Part shown: positions 8,848 through 17,495 of the stretch, piece by piece | Numbering within the stretch: position 1 is the stretch's first letter | Layout: each line of letters starts with the position of its first letter | DNA from: Escherichia ruysiae | GTDB taxonomy: Bacteria > Pseudomonadota > Gammaproteobacteria > Enterobacterales > Enterobacteriaceae | Reading direction: 5' to 3' (one strand) | Length of the DNA stretch: 64,000 bases | NCBI RefSeq assembly: GCF_902498915.1 | Contig: NZ_CABVLQ010000001.1 | The notes under the pieces: generated by a model | The model's input: only the letters and a program-made list of their open reading frames with translations | Database searches by the model: none | What the model was told of the DNA's origin: nothing | Made by a program: the position numbers and the translations under genes

Positions 8848-8868
8848 ATATGCACCTGAAGTGCATAT
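8848..8868. promoter_or_regulatory. Perfect inverted repeat, candidate activator site for astC
   Basis: ATATGCAC-CTGAA-GTGCATAT has perfect 8-bp arms. It contains the TGCAC/GTGCA half-sites of NtrC, but the spacing is 5 bp rather than the usual 7. It lies about 100 bp upstream of the start expected from the sigma-54 promoter, a normal enhancer distance. The assignment to NtrC (or ArgR) is inference. Confidence 0.5.
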
Positions 8869-9140
8869 AAAGTGAATACGTTTGCGATACTGATGAATAA
8901 AAAGAATAAAAAACGAAATGTTATGCAGAAGTAAAATATAATTCTGGAATTGTGATCGTTGACGAAATTTACTGGAAATTACTGCGCCATTCTGACGCAA
9001 CCGCACCAAAAACGGGCATTTTTTGCGCCATCGTTGGCATCATTAACAACCATCGATCAAATCACTTAACAACAGGCAGTAAGCACGGCGAATTTCTGCT
9101 AACATCCACGCACTCTTTATCTGAATAAATGGCAGCGACT

Positions 9141-9947
9141 ATGAAATTTGTCTCTTTTAATATCAACGGTCTGCGCGCCAGACCACACCAGCTTGAAGCC
9201 ATCGTCGAAAAGCACCAACCGGATGTTATTGGTCTGCAGGAGACAAAAGTTCATGATGATATGTTTCCGCTCGAACAAGTGGCAAAGTTTGGCTACAACG
9301 TCTTTTACCACGGGCAGAAAGGCCATTATGGCGTGGCGCTGCTGACCAAAGAGACGCCGATTACTGTGCGTCGCGGCTTCCCCGGCGACGGCGAAGAGGC
9401 TCAACGACGAATTATTATGGCGGAAATTCCCTCGCCGCTGGGTAATGTCACCGTAATCAACGGTTACTTCCCGCAGGGCGAAAGCCGTGACCATCCGATT
9501 AAATTCCCGGCGAAAGCGCAGTTCTATCAGAACCTGCAAAACTACCTGGAAACCGAACTCAAGCGTGACAATCCGGTGCTGATTATGGGCGATATGAATA
9601 TCAGCCCCACCGACCTCGATATCGGCATTGGTGAAGAGAACCGCAAACGCTGGCTGCGTACCGGTAAATGCTCTTTCCTGCCGGAAGAACGCGAATGGAT
9701 GGAGAGACTGATTAACTGGGGTCTGGTGGATACTTTCCGCCATGCGAACCCGGAAACGGCAGATCGCTTCTCGTGGTTTGATTACCGCTCAAAAGGTTTT
9801 GATGATAACCGTGGTCTGCGCATTGACCTGCTGCTCGCCAGCCAGCCGTTGGCGGAATGCTGCGTAGAAACCGGCATTGATTATGAAATCCGCAGTATGG
9901 AAAAACCGTCAGATCACGCCCCGGTGTGGGCGACCTTCCGCCGCTAA
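9141..9947 (+). CDS. xthA: Exonuclease III (AP endonuclease)
   Basis: A 268-residue Mg2+-dependent nuclease of the exonuclease III/APE1 family. It cleaves 5' to abasic sites in base-excision repair and has 3'-5' exonuclease, 3'-phosphatase and RNase H activities. All catalytic motifs are visible: NINGLRARP, LQETKVHDD (metal-binding Glu), GDMNISPTDLDIG (Asp and Asn), and SDHAPVW at the C-terminus (Asp/His). The start at 9141 gives MKFVSFNING; four extra codons are open upstream. It is monocistronic here, followed by a strong hairpin. Confidence 0.98.
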   Translation: MKFVSFNINGLRARPHQLEAIVEKHQPDVIGLQETKVHDDMFPLEQVAKFGYNVFYHGQKGHYGVALLTKETPITVRRGFPGDGEEAQRRIIMAEIPSPLGNVTVINGYFPQGESRDHPIKFPAKAQFYQNLQNYLETELKRDNPVLIMGDMNISPTDLDIGIGEENRKRWLRTGKCSFLPEEREWMERLINWGLVDTFRHANPETADRFSWFDYRSKGFDDNRGLRIDLLLASQPLAECCVETGIDYEIRSMEKPSDHAPVWATFRR

Positions 9948-9955
9948 TTTCTCTG

Positions 9956-9984
9956 TTCTCCTGACTCGCTCTGGGTCAGGAGAA
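9956..9984 (+). terminator. Hairpin after xthA
   Basis: A perfect 10-bp stem, TTCTCCTGAC/GTCAGGAGAA with a 9-nt loop, starts 9 bp after the xthA stop. It is followed by TTAACC rather than a clean U tract, so termination is likely but not certain. Confidence 0.5.
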
Positions 9985-10113
9985 TTAACCTTGAGAAAAA
10001 TCAACAAACTGTCAGTAATGATTTGTTGCCTGCCGTCCTTTGTTATACCGTCACTGCGTTTTTAGTTGTCTGACCACTTCTCTATTATCAAGTTTGATAT
10101 AGGAAACTCCACG

Positions 10114-10824
10114 ATGAACGCTGAGCGTAAATTTCTTTTTGCCTGCCTTATTTTTGCGCTGGTCATTTACGCTATCCACACTTTCGGTTTATTCGATCTG
10201 CTCACCGATTTACCCCACTTGCAGACACTCATTCGCCAGAGCGGATTTTTCGGTTATAGCCTCTATATTCTGTTATTCATCATCGCCACCCTCTTTCTGT
10301 TGCCGGGTAGCATACTGGTGATCGCCGGTGGAATAGTCTTTGGCCCGCTCTTAGGGACGTTTCTTTCACTAATTGCCGCCACGCTGGCCTCATCATGCTC
10401 CTTCCTGTTGGCGCGCTGGCTGGGGCGTGATTTACTGCTGAAATACGTTGGTCATAGCCACACTTTCCAGGCCATAGAAAAAGGTATTACGCGTAACGGT
10501 ATCGATTTTCTTATTTTGACCCGCTTAATCCCGCTATTTCCTTACAATATTCAAAATTATGCTTATGGATTAACCGCCATCTCCTTCTGGCCTTATACCC
10601 TTATTTCGGCATTAACTACTCTGCCCGGAATAGTAATTTATACCGTAATGGCAAGCGATCTCGCCAGTGAAGGCATTACGCTGCGCTTTATTTTAAAACT
10701 CTGTCTGGCAGGACTGGCGCTGTTTATTCTCGTCCAGTTCGCCAGACTCTACGCCCGACACAAACACGTGGATCTGTCTGCTTCGCGCCGCAGCCCACTA
10801 ACTCACCCCAAAAATGAAGGATAG
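10114..10824 (+). CDS. ydjX: YdjX, TVP38/TMEM64 (SNARE-associated) membrane protein
   Basis: A 236-residue inner-membrane protein of the TVP38/TMEM64 family, related to DedA. It has an N-terminal membrane segment (about 7-25) and the family core with LPGSILVIAGGIVFGPLLG, then FLLARWLGRDLLLKY, and the conserved Arg-Pro-type re-entrant segment ILTRLIPLFPYNIQNYAYG. Members are thought to be transporters or lipid scramblases; the function of YdjX is unknown. The start was chosen at MNAERKFLF, behind AGGAAACTCCACG. It is the first gene of ydjXYZ-ynjABCDE and has a paralogue, ydjZ, two genes on. Confidence 0.93.
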   Translation: MNAERKFLFACLIFALVIYAIHTFGLFDLLTDLPHLQTLIRQSGFFGYSLYILLFIIATLFLLPGSILVIAGGIVFGPLLGTFLSLIAATLASSCSFLLARWLGRDLLLKYVGHSHTFQAIEKGITRNGIDFLILTRLIPLFPYNIQNYAYGLTAISFWPYTLISALTTLPGIVIYTVMASDLASEGITLRFILKLCLAGLALFILVQFARLYARHKHVDLSASRRSPLTHPKNEG

Positions 10825-10828
10825 AACG

Positions 10829-11506
10829 ATGTTGCAACATTATTCAGCGTCATGGAAAAAAGGACTGGCTGCACTGTGTTTACTGGCAGCCGCAGGGCTT
10901 AGTGGCTGCGATCAAAAAGAGAACACCGGAGCAAAAGTGGAATACGACGGGCTTTCCGCCAGCCAGCCACTGCGTGTCGATGCCAATAACCATACGGTCA
11001 CCATGTTAGTGCAAATTAATGGCCGTTTTCTGACAGACGATACCCGCCACGGCATTGTGTTTAAAGATGGCTCCAACGGACATAAATCGCTGTTTATGGG
11101 TTATGCGACCCCGAAAGCATTTTATGAAGCCCTGAAACAGGCCGGTGGCACGCCGGGCGAAAACATGACGATGGATAATAAAGAAACGACCCATGTGGCG
11201 GGCAGCAAACTGGATATTTCGGTCAACTGGCAAGGGGCGGCAAAAGCGTATTCCTTTGATGAAGTGATTGTCGATAGCAATGGCAAGAAACTGGACATGC
11301 GCTTTGGCGGTAATTTAGCAGCGGCAGAAGAGAAGAAAACTGGCTGCCTTGTGTGCCTCGATAGCTGTCCGGTCGGTATCGTCAGCAATGCGACATACAC
11401 TTATGGGGCAGTGGAAAAACGCAGTGAAGTGCAATTCAAAGGTAATGCGTCGGTTCTCCCGGCAGATAACACGCTGGCAACGGTTACCTTTAAAATCGCC
11501 GAATAA
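10829..11506 (+). CDS. ydjY: YdjY, putative lipoprotein with CxxCxxxC motif
   Basis: A 225-residue protein with a lipoprotein signal peptide; the lipobox is LSGC with Cys27 as the predicted lipidated residue. The mature part carries a Cys cluster, C173-x2-C176-x3-C180 (GCLVCLDSCPVGI), reminiscent of a 4Fe-4S or metal-binding half-motif, though only three cysteines are present. In K-12 it is sometimes annotated as a ferredoxin-type or 4Fe-4S protein; that is weakly supported. The function is unknown. It starts 4 bp after ydjX and lies 14 bp before ydjZ, so it is clearly co-transcribed. The +2 residue Asp predicts inner-membrane retention. Confidence 0.88.
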   Translation: MLQHYSASWKKGLAALCLLAAAGLSGCDQKENTGAKVEYDGLSASQPLRVDANNHTVTMLVQINGRFLTDDTRHGIVFKDGSNGHKSLFMGYATPKAFYEALKQAGGTPGENMTMDNKETTHVAGSKLDISVNWQGAAKAYSFDEVIVDSNGKKLDMRFGGNLAAAEEKKTGCLVCLDSCPVGIVSNATYTYGAVEKRSEVQFKGNASVLPADNTLATVTFKIAE

Positions 11507-11520
11507 AACAAGGATAAAGG

Positions 11521-12228
11521 ATGATGAAAATGCAATCGCGTAAAATCTGGTACTACCGTGCCACCATCATCATCCTGTTGATCGCTTCGCTGCTGGCATG
11601 GGCGCTGCTTCCTGGCGTCCATGAGTTTATCAATCGCAGCGTTGCGGCGTTTGCCGCCGTCGATCAACAGGGTATAGAACGCTTTATTCAGTCTTACGGC
11701 ACACAAGCGGCTGTGGTCTCGTTCTTCTTGATGATCTTACAGGCCATTGCCGCGCCGCTGCCTGCGTTTTTGATAACCTTTGCCAATGCGTCGCTGTTTG
11801 GCGCATTCTGGGGCGGCTTGCTGTCTTGGACCAGTTCGATGGCGGGCGCGGCGCTGTGCTTTTTTATCGCCAGAGTGATGGGCCGCGAAGTGGTGGAAAA
11901 GTTAACCGGCAAAACCGTGCTTAACAGCATGGACGGCTTTTTTACTCGCTACGGCAAACACACCATCCTGGTATGTCGGTTATTGCCTTTTGTCCCTTTC
12001 GATCCTATCAGCTATGCTGCCGGATTGACTTCAATACGTTTTCGCTCGTTTTTTATCGCCACCGGGCTTGGTCAGCTACCCGCAACCATCGTCTATTCCT
12101 GGGCGGGCAGCATGTTAACGGGAGGCTCATTCTGGTTTGTCACCGGGCTGTTTATTCTGTTTGCCCTGACCGTGGTGATATTTATGGCGAAAAAAATATG
12201 GCTTGAACGCCAGAAGAGGAATGCCTGA
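11521..12228 (+). CDS. ydjZ: YdjZ, TVP38/TMEM64 (SNARE-associated) membrane protein
   Basis: A 235-residue inner-membrane protein and paralogue of YdjX. It has an N-terminal membrane segment (about 10-30), then the family core: PLPAFLITFANASLFGAFWGG, CFFIARVMGREVVEKL, and CRLLPFVPFDPISYAAGLT. Two further membrane segments and a basic C-terminus follow. A transport or lipid-flipping role is possible by family, but the substrate is unknown. The ribosome site AAGGATAAAGG precedes two adjacent ATGs at 11521 and 11524. Its stop overlaps the ynjA start by 1 bp. Confidence 0.92.
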   Translation: MMKMQSRKIWYYRATIIILLIASLLAWALLPGVHEFINRSVAAFAAVDQQGIERFIQSYGTQAAVVSFFLMILQAIAAPLPAFLITFANASLFGAFWGGLLSWTSSMAGAALCFFIARVMGREVVEKLTGKTVLNSMDGFFTRYGKHTILVCRLLPFVPFDPISYAAGLTSIRFRSFFIATGLGQLPATIVYSWAGSMLTGGSFWFVTGLFILFALTVVIFMAKKIWLERQKRNA

Positions 12229-12776
12229 TGGGTTTACCGCCGCTTAGCAAAATTCCTTTGATTTTACGTCCGCAGGCGTGGCTGCATCGTCGCCATTATG
12301 GCGAGGTGCTAAGTCCTATTCGCTGGTGGGGGCGAATTCCGTTTATCTTTTATCTGGTGTCGATGTTTGTCGGCTGGCTGGAGCGCAAACGCTCACCGCT
12401 CGATCCGGTGGTGCGATCGCTTGTCAGCGCACGCATTGCACAAATGTGTCTGTGTGAATTTTGCGTAGATATCACCAGTATGAAAGTCGCGGAGCGTACC
12501 GGCAGCACTGACAAACTGCTGGCGGTGGCTGACTGGCGGCAAAGCCCGCTGTTCAGCGATGAGGAGCGGCTGGCGCTGGAATACGCCGAAGCCGCGAGCG
12601 TTACACCGCCAACGGTCGATGATGCCCTGCGTACCCGACTGGCTGCCCATTTTGACGCTCAGGCGCTCACCGAGCTGACAGCATTGATCGGCCTGCAAAA
12701 TATGTCAGCCCGTTTTAACTCTGCCATGGACATTCCCGCTCAGGGGCTGTGCCGTATTCCTGAAAAACGTTCTTAA
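12228..12776 (+). CDS. ynjA: YnjA, AhpD-like (carboxymuconolactone decarboxylase family) protein
   Basis: A 182-residue soluble protein of the AhpD/CMD family. The redox-active type motif is visible in IAQMCLCEFCVDITS (CxxC, about residues 68-75), as in peroxidase-related AhpD proteins. No partner peroxiredoxin is encoded nearby. The function is unproven; a thiol-disulfide or peroxide-related role is inferred from the motif. It overlaps ydjZ by 1 bp and is followed 9 bp later by ynjB, so it belongs to the same operon. Confidence 0.9.
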   Translation: MGLPPLSKIPLILRPQAWLHRRHYGEVLSPIRWWGRIPFIFYLVSMFVGWLERKRSPLDPVVRSLVSARIAQMCLCEFCVDITSMKVAERTGSTDKLLAVADWRQSPLFSDEERLALEYAEAASVTPPTVDDALRTRLAAHFDAQALTELTALIGLQNMSARFNSAMDIPAQGLCRIPEKRS

Positions 12777-12785
12777 GGAGAGATG

Positions 12786-13952
12786 ATGCGCCATTGTGTG
12801 TGGTTGCTGGGATTGTTATCGCTGTTTTCTTTGGCAACACATGCCAGTGACTGGCAGGAAATCAAAAACGACGCCAAAGGGCAAACCGTCTGGTTTAACG
12901 CCTGGGGCGGCGATACCGCAATTAACCGCTATCTCGACTGGGTTAGCGGCGAGATGAAAACCCATTACGCTATAAACCTGAAGATTGTCCGTCTGGCGGA
13001 TGCCGCAGACGCAGTAAAACGCATTCAGACCGAAGCCGCAGCCGGGCGCAAAACAGGCGGTTCGGTGGATCTGCTCTGGGTGAACGGCGAAAACTTCCGC
13101 ACCTTAAAAGAGGCCAATTTATTACAAACGGGCTGGGCGGAGACTCTACCCAACTGGCATTACGTCGATACGCAACTGCCGGTACGGGAAGATTTTTCTG
13201 TACCTGTCGAAGGTGCAGAATCTCCGTGGGGTGGCGCACAACTGACGTTTATCGCCCGCCGCGATGTTACGCCACAGCCACCACAAACGCCGCAAGCATT
13301 GCTGGAGTTTGCCAAAGCCAATCCCGGCACGGTTACTTATCCGCGCCCACCAGACTTCACAGGCACGGCGTTTCTGGAACAGTTGCTGATTATGCTGACG
13401 CCAGACCCCGACGCATTAAAAGCAGCGCCGAACGATGCGACTTTCGCCCGGATCACTGCGCCCTTGTGGCAATATCTTGATGCACTGCATCCGTATTTGT
13501 GGCGCGAAGGAAAGGATTTTCCGCCCTCGCCTGCACGGATGGATGCCCTGCTAAAAGCCGGTACATTGCGCCTGTCGCTAACCTTTAACCCCGCTCATGC
13601 CCAACAAAAAATAGCCAGCGACGATTTGCCAGCAAGCAGTTATAGCTTCGGCTTTAGCGAGGGGATGATTGGCAACGTGCATTTCGTCACCATTCCTGCC
13701 AACGCGAATGCCAGTGCTGCGGCGAAAGTTGTCGCCAACTTCCTGCTCTCACCCGATGCGCAACTGCGTAAAGCAGATCCTGCTATCTGGGGCGATCCTT
13801 CGGTTCTCGATCCACAAAAACTGCCTGACACGCAGCGTGAAACATTGCAATCAAGAATGCCGCAGGAGCTGCCACCGGTACTGGCTGAACCGCACGCGGG
13901 TTGGGTAAATGCGCTGGAACAAGAATGGCTACGCCGTTACGGTACGCATTAA
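12786..13952 (+). CDS. ynjB: YnjB, ABC transporter substrate-binding protein
   Basis: A 388-residue periplasmic solute-binding protein with a Sec signal peptide (MRHCVWLLGLLSLFSLATHA). It belongs to the extracellular binding protein family 1-like group (YnjB family). VWFNAWGGDTAINRYLDWV and VDLLWVNGENFRTLKEANLL are typical of the fold. The second of two adjacent ATGs (12786) is preferred because GGAG lies 5 bp before it but only 2 bp before the first. The 3' end overlaps ynjC by 28 bp. The substrate is unknown; thiamine-like or polyamine-like ligands are suggested only by distant family resemblance. Confidence 0.92.
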   Translation: MRHCVWLLGLLSLFSLATHASDWQEIKNDAKGQTVWFNAWGGDTAINRYLDWVSGEMKTHYAINLKIVRLADAADAVKRIQTEAAAGRKTGGSVDLLWVNGENFRTLKEANLLQTGWAETLPNWHYVDTQLPVREDFSVPVEGAESPWGGAQLTFIARRDVTPQPPQTPQALLEFAKANPGTVTYPRPPDFTGTAFLEQLLIMLTPDPDALKAAPNDATFARITAPLWQYLDALHPYLWREGKDFPPSPARMDALLKAGTLRLSLTFNPAHAQQKIASDDLPASSYSFGFSEGMIGNVHFVTIPANANASAAAKVVANFLLSPDAQLRKADPAIWGDPSVLDPQKLPDTQRETLQSRMPQELPPVLAEPHAGWVNALEQEWLRRYGTH

Positions 13953-15460
13953 TCTTTCTGCTGTGGGCGATGGTGGCGGTGATTTATGCACCGCTGATCC
14001 CGGCTGCTTTCACGCTGATAGCGCCAGCCTTGTCGCTGACGCACTGGCAGGCGTTATTTGCCGACCCGCAGTTACCGCAGGCATTACTGGCGACGCTGGT
14101 TTCGACGACTATCGCGGCGGTCGGGGCGCTGTTGATTGCCCTGCTGGTGATTGTGGCGCTGTGGCCTGGCGCAAAATGGCTGCGTATGTGCGCCCGTCTG
14201 CCGTGGCTGCTCGCCATTCCCCACGTGGCTTTTGCCACCAGCGCCCTTCTGCTCTTTGCTGACGGCGGCCTGCTTTACGACTATTTCCCGTATTTCACTC
14301 CACCAATGGACAAATTGGGTATTGGGCTGGGTTTCACTCTGGCGGTGAAAGAAAGCGCATTTCTGCTATGGATCTTGTCAGCCGCGCTAAGTGAAAAACG
14401 GCTGCTACAGCAGGTTATAGTGATGGATTCACTGGGCTACAGCCGCTGGCAATCCCTGAACTGGCTGCTGTTGCCCTCCGCCGCTCCTGCGCTGGCAATG
14501 GCGATGCTGGCAATTGTCGCATGGACGCTGTCGGTCGTGGATGTGGCAATTATCCTCGGGCCAGGTAATCCACCGACGCTGGCAGTAATAAGCTGGCAGT
14601 GGTTAACCCAGGGCGACACCGATCAACAAATGAAAGGCGCGCTCGCCAGCCTGCTGCTGATGCTGTTACTCGCCGCCTGTGTTTTGCTGGGCTATCTGTT
14701 ATGGCGCACCTGGCGGCACACCATTCCCCGTGAAGATGGCGTTCGCAAGCCGGCTGCGCCTTTACTGCCCGGCTATACGCTGGCGTGGTTTTTACCCTTA
14801 ACCGGTGTGCTCTGTGTGGTTCTGCTGGCGATCCTCGCAGATCAGTCGACTAACAATCACGTGGCGCTGCTCAATAGCCTGACGATGGGACTGGTAGCGA
14901 CGTTCATCGCTTTGATCCTGTTACTGCTATGGCTGGAATGGGGGCCACAGCGTCGCCAGTTGTGGTTATTGTTGCCCATTTTATTACCGGCACTGCCATT
15001 AGTGGCAGGCCAGTACACGCTGGCATTATGGTTGAATCTGGATGGTAGCTGGATTGCGGTGGTCTGGGGGCATCTGCTGTGGGTAATGCCGTGGATGCTG
15101 TTTATCCTGCAACCTGCCTGGCGGCGTATTGACTCACGGTTAATTTTAATTGCGCAGACGCTAGGCTGGTCGCGTGCCAAAATCTTCTTTTACGTGAAAT
15201 GTCCTCTTATGCTACGCCCTGCGCTAATTGCATTCGCTGTCGGATTTTCAGTGAGTATTGCGCAATATATGCCGACGCAGTGGCTCGGTGCGGGACGTTT
15301 CCCGACGCTGACGACAGAAGCGGTGGCGTTAAGCAGCGGCGGCAGCAACAGTATTCTCGCCGCCCAGGCTTTATGGCAACTGCTGTTGCCGCTTATTATT
15401 TTTGCCCTGACCGCCCTGCTTGCAAAATGGGTAGGTTATGTCAGACAAGGACTCCGCTAA
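13925..15460 (+). CDS. ynjC: YnjC, double-length ABC transporter permease
   Basis: A 511-residue permease with about 12 membrane segments. It looks like two ABC permease halves in one chain. Each half has an EAA-type loop: MDSLGYSRWQSLNWLLLPS near residues 170-190, and AQTLGWSRAKIFFYVKCPL near residue 420. This layout resembles fused permeases of the ThiP/FbpB class and means no second permease gene is needed. The start at MATPLRYALIF lies inside the end of ynjB. The stop codon overlaps the ynjD start by 1 bp. Confidence 0.93.
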   Translation: MATPLRYALIFLLWAMVAVIYAPLIPAAFTLIAPALSLTHWQALFADPQLPQALLATLVSTTIAAVGALLIALLVIVALWPGAKWLRMCARLPWLLAIPHVAFATSALLLFADGGLLYDYFPYFTPPMDKLGIGLGFTLAVKESAFLLWILSAALSEKRLLQQVIVMDSLGYSRWQSLNWLLLPSAAPALAMAMLAIVAWTLSVVDVAIILGPGNPPTLAVISWQWLTQGDTDQQMKGALASLLLMLLLAACVLLGYLLWRTWRHTIPREDGVRKPAAPLLPGYTLAWFLPLTGVLCVVLLAILADQSTNNHVALLNSLTMGLVATFIALILLLLWLEWGPQRRQLWLLLPILLPALPLVAGQYTLALWLNLDGSWIAVVWGHLLWVMPWMLFILQPAWRRIDSRLILIAQTLGWSRAKIFFYVKCPLMLRPALIAFAVGFSVSIAQYMPTQWLGAGRFPTLTTEAVALSSGGSNSILAAQALWQLLLPLIIFALTALLAKWVGYVRQGLR

Positions 15461-16113
15461 TGCTCTGCGTGAAAGATGTTTCGCTACGTTTGCCAGAAAC
15501 CTGCTTGCTAAAGGACGTCAACTTTACGGTCGCTAAAGGTGACATTGTCACGTTAATGGGACCGTCTGGCTGTGGGAAATCTACGCTGTTTTCCTGGATG
15601 ATTGGCGCGCTGTCCGGGCAGTTTTCTTGTACAGGTGAGCTTTGGCTCAATGAGCAACGCCTCGATAGCCTGCCGACTGCACAGCGCCAGATTGGTATCC
15701 TTTTCCAGGATGCGCTGCTATTTGACCAGTTCAGCGTCGGGCAAAATTTGCTGCTGGCGCTACCGGCGACACTAAAAGGTGTTGCAAGGCGCAATGCCGT
15801 GAATGATGCGCTTGAGCGTGCGGGACTTGGTGATACTTTCCATCAGGATCCGACAACTCTGTCTGGTGGTCAGCGGGCACGGGTAGCTCTGCTACGCGCC
15901 CTTCTCGCCCAACCCAAAGCATTATTACTCGATGAACCGTTCAGCCGTCTTGATGTGGCTCTGCGCGATAATTTTCGCCAGTGGGTGTTCAGCGAAGTTC
16001 GCGCCCTGGCGATCCCCGTCGTTCAGGTAACTCACGATCTCCAGGATGTTCCTCCTGATAGTTCTGTTCTGGATATGGCGCAGTGGTCAGAAAATTACAA
16101 CAAACTGCGATAA
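15460..16113 (+). CDS. ynjD: YnjD, ABC transporter ATP-binding protein
   Basis: A 217-residue ATPase of the ABC superfamily, energising YnjBC import. Walker A is LMGPSGCGKSTL, the Q-loop is GILFQDALLF, the signature is LSGGQRARVALLRALL, and Walker B is ALLLDEPFSRLD, followed by the H-loop VTHDLQD. Its ATG shares a base with the ynjC stop, so translation is probably coupled. It is short and lacks a C-terminal regulatory domain. The substrate is unknown. Confidence 0.95.
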   Translation: MLCVKDVSLRLPETCLLKDVNFTVAKGDIVTLMGPSGCGKSTLFSWMIGALSGQFSCTGELWLNEQRLDSLPTAQRQIGILFQDALLFDQFSVGQNLLLALPATLKGVARRNAVNDALERAGLGDTFHQDPTTLSGGQRARVALLRALLAQPKALLLDEPFSRLDVALRDNFRQWVFSEVRALAIPVVQVTHDLQDVPPDSSVLDMAQWSENYNKLR

Positions 16114-16179
16114 CGCAAAGTTTTTCTCAATACGTCAGTTCAGAATGGCGCACTCAAAACTACAATGTCGGGATTTTCG

Positions 16180-17487
16180 ATGAAACGTGTTTCTCAAATG
16201 ACCGCGCTGGCAATGGCTTTAGGGCTGGCTTGCGCTTCTTCGTGGGCCGCTGAACTGGCGAAGCCTCTTACTCTTGACCAGCTTCAACAACAAAATGGCA
16301 AAGCGATAGATACTCGCCCCAGCGCGTTTTATAACGGCTGGCCACAAACTTTAAATGGCCCTTCCGGTCATGAACCTGCCGCCTTAAACCTTTCTGCTAG
16401 CTGGCTCGACAAAATGAGCGCCGAACAGCTCAACGAGTGGATCAAGCAGCATAACCTGAAAACCGATACGCCAGTGGCGTTATACGGTAATACTAAAGAC
16501 GTCGAAGCCGTCAAAACGCGACTGCAAAAAGCAGGCTTTACGCATATCTCCATCCTGAGTGACGCGCTAAGCGAACCTTCCCGCCTGCAAAAATTGCCGC
16601 ACTTTGAGCAACTGGTTTACCCGCAATGGCTGCATGACCTGCAACAAGGTAAAGAGGTTACGGCAAAACCTGCCGGTGACTGGAAAGTCATTGAAGCAGC
16701 CTGGGGCGCACCAAAGTTTTACCTTATCAGCCATATTCCCGGCGCTGACTACATCGATACCAACGAAGTTGAAAGCGAACCGCTGTGGAACAAAGTTTCC
16801 GATGAGCAACTGAAAGCGATGCTGGCAAAACACGGCATTCGCCATGACACCACGGTCATTCTGTACGGGCGAGACGTTTACGCAGCAGCACGTGTGGCGC
16901 AGATTATGCTGTACGCAGGCGTGAAAGATGTACGCCTTCTGGACGGCGGCTGGCAAACCTGGTCCGATGCGGGGCTGCCCGTTGAGCGCGGTACGCCACC
17001 GAAAGTGAAGCCGGAACCTGACTTCGGCGTGAAGATCCCGGCGCAACCGCAACTGATGCTCGATATGGAGCAGGCACGTGGACTGCTGCATCGTCAGGAT
17101 GCTTCACTGGTAAGCGTTCGTTCATGGGCTGAATTTATTGGCACCACCAGCGGCTATGACTACATCAAGCCAAAAGGAGATATCCCAGGTGCTCGTTGGG
17201 GTCATGCAGGCAGCGACTCAACGCATATGGAAGATTTCCATAATCCGGACGGCACCATGCGTACTGCGGATGACGTCGCGGCAATGTGGAAAGAATGGAA
17301 TATCCGGCCAGATCAACAAGTCTCGTTCTATTGCGGCACCGGCTGGCGCGCCTCAGAAACCTTTATGTATGCGCGCGCAATGGGCTGGAAAAATGTCTCC
17401 GTTTACGACGGCGGCTGGTATGAATGGAGCAGCGATCCGAAAAATCCGGTAGCAACCGGTGAACGCGCCCCGGACAGTAGCAAATAA
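16180..17487 (+). CDS. ynjE: YnjE, exported three-domain rhodanese
   Basis: A 435-residue sulfurtransferase with a Sec signal peptide (MKRVSQMTALAMALGLACAS, cleavage near SWA-AE), so it acts in the periplasm. It has three rhodanese domains. Only the third holds a catalytic cysteine, in VSFYCGTGWRASE (about residue 385); the corresponding loops in domains 1 and 2 read VALYGNTKD and VILYGRDVYAA and lack it. Rhodaneses move a sulfane sulfur from thiosulfate-like donors to thiols or cyanide; the physiological acceptor here is unknown. It follows ynjD after 66 bp and probably ends the operon. Confidence 0.95.
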   Translation: MKRVSQMTALAMALGLACASSWAAELAKPLTLDQLQQQNGKAIDTRPSAFYNGWPQTLNGPSGHEPAALNLSASWLDKMSAEQLNEWIKQHNLKTDTPVALYGNTKDVEAVKTRLQKAGFTHISILSDALSEPSRLQKLPHFEQLVYPQWLHDLQQGKEVTAKPAGDWKVIEAAWGAPKFYLISHIPGADYIDTNEVESEPLWNKVSDEQLKAMLAKHGIRHDTTVILYGRDVYAAARVAQIMLYAGVKDVRLLDGGWQTWSDAGLPVERGTPPKVKPEPDFGVKIPAQPQLMLDMEQARGLLHRQDASLVSVRSWAEFIGTTSGYDYIKPKGDIPGARWGHAGSDSTHMEDFHNPDGTMRTADDVAAMWKEWNIRPDQQVSFYCGTGWRASETFMYARAMGWKNVSVYDGGWYEWSSDPKNPVATGERAPDSSK

Positions 17488-17495
17488 CACGGCAA

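Larger units (their letters stand above)
8697..9140. other. Divergent astC / xthA control region
   Basis: This 444-bp AT-rich gap carries regulatory sites rather than genes. Toward astC it has a sigma-54 promoter (8769-8784) and a perfect inverted repeat (8848-8868) about 90 bp upstream of the expected start of transcription. ATGAATAAAAAGAATA near 8891-8906 loosely resembles an ArgR half-site pair. Toward xthA the last 100 bp must hold its promoter; I could not fix a -10/-35 pair. A 60-codon minus-strand frame here is not credible. Confidence 0.75.

Noticed and set aside
9117..9743. 208-codon open frame antisense to xthA
   Set aside because: A shadow of the xthA coding frame; composition is typical of reverse-frame noise.
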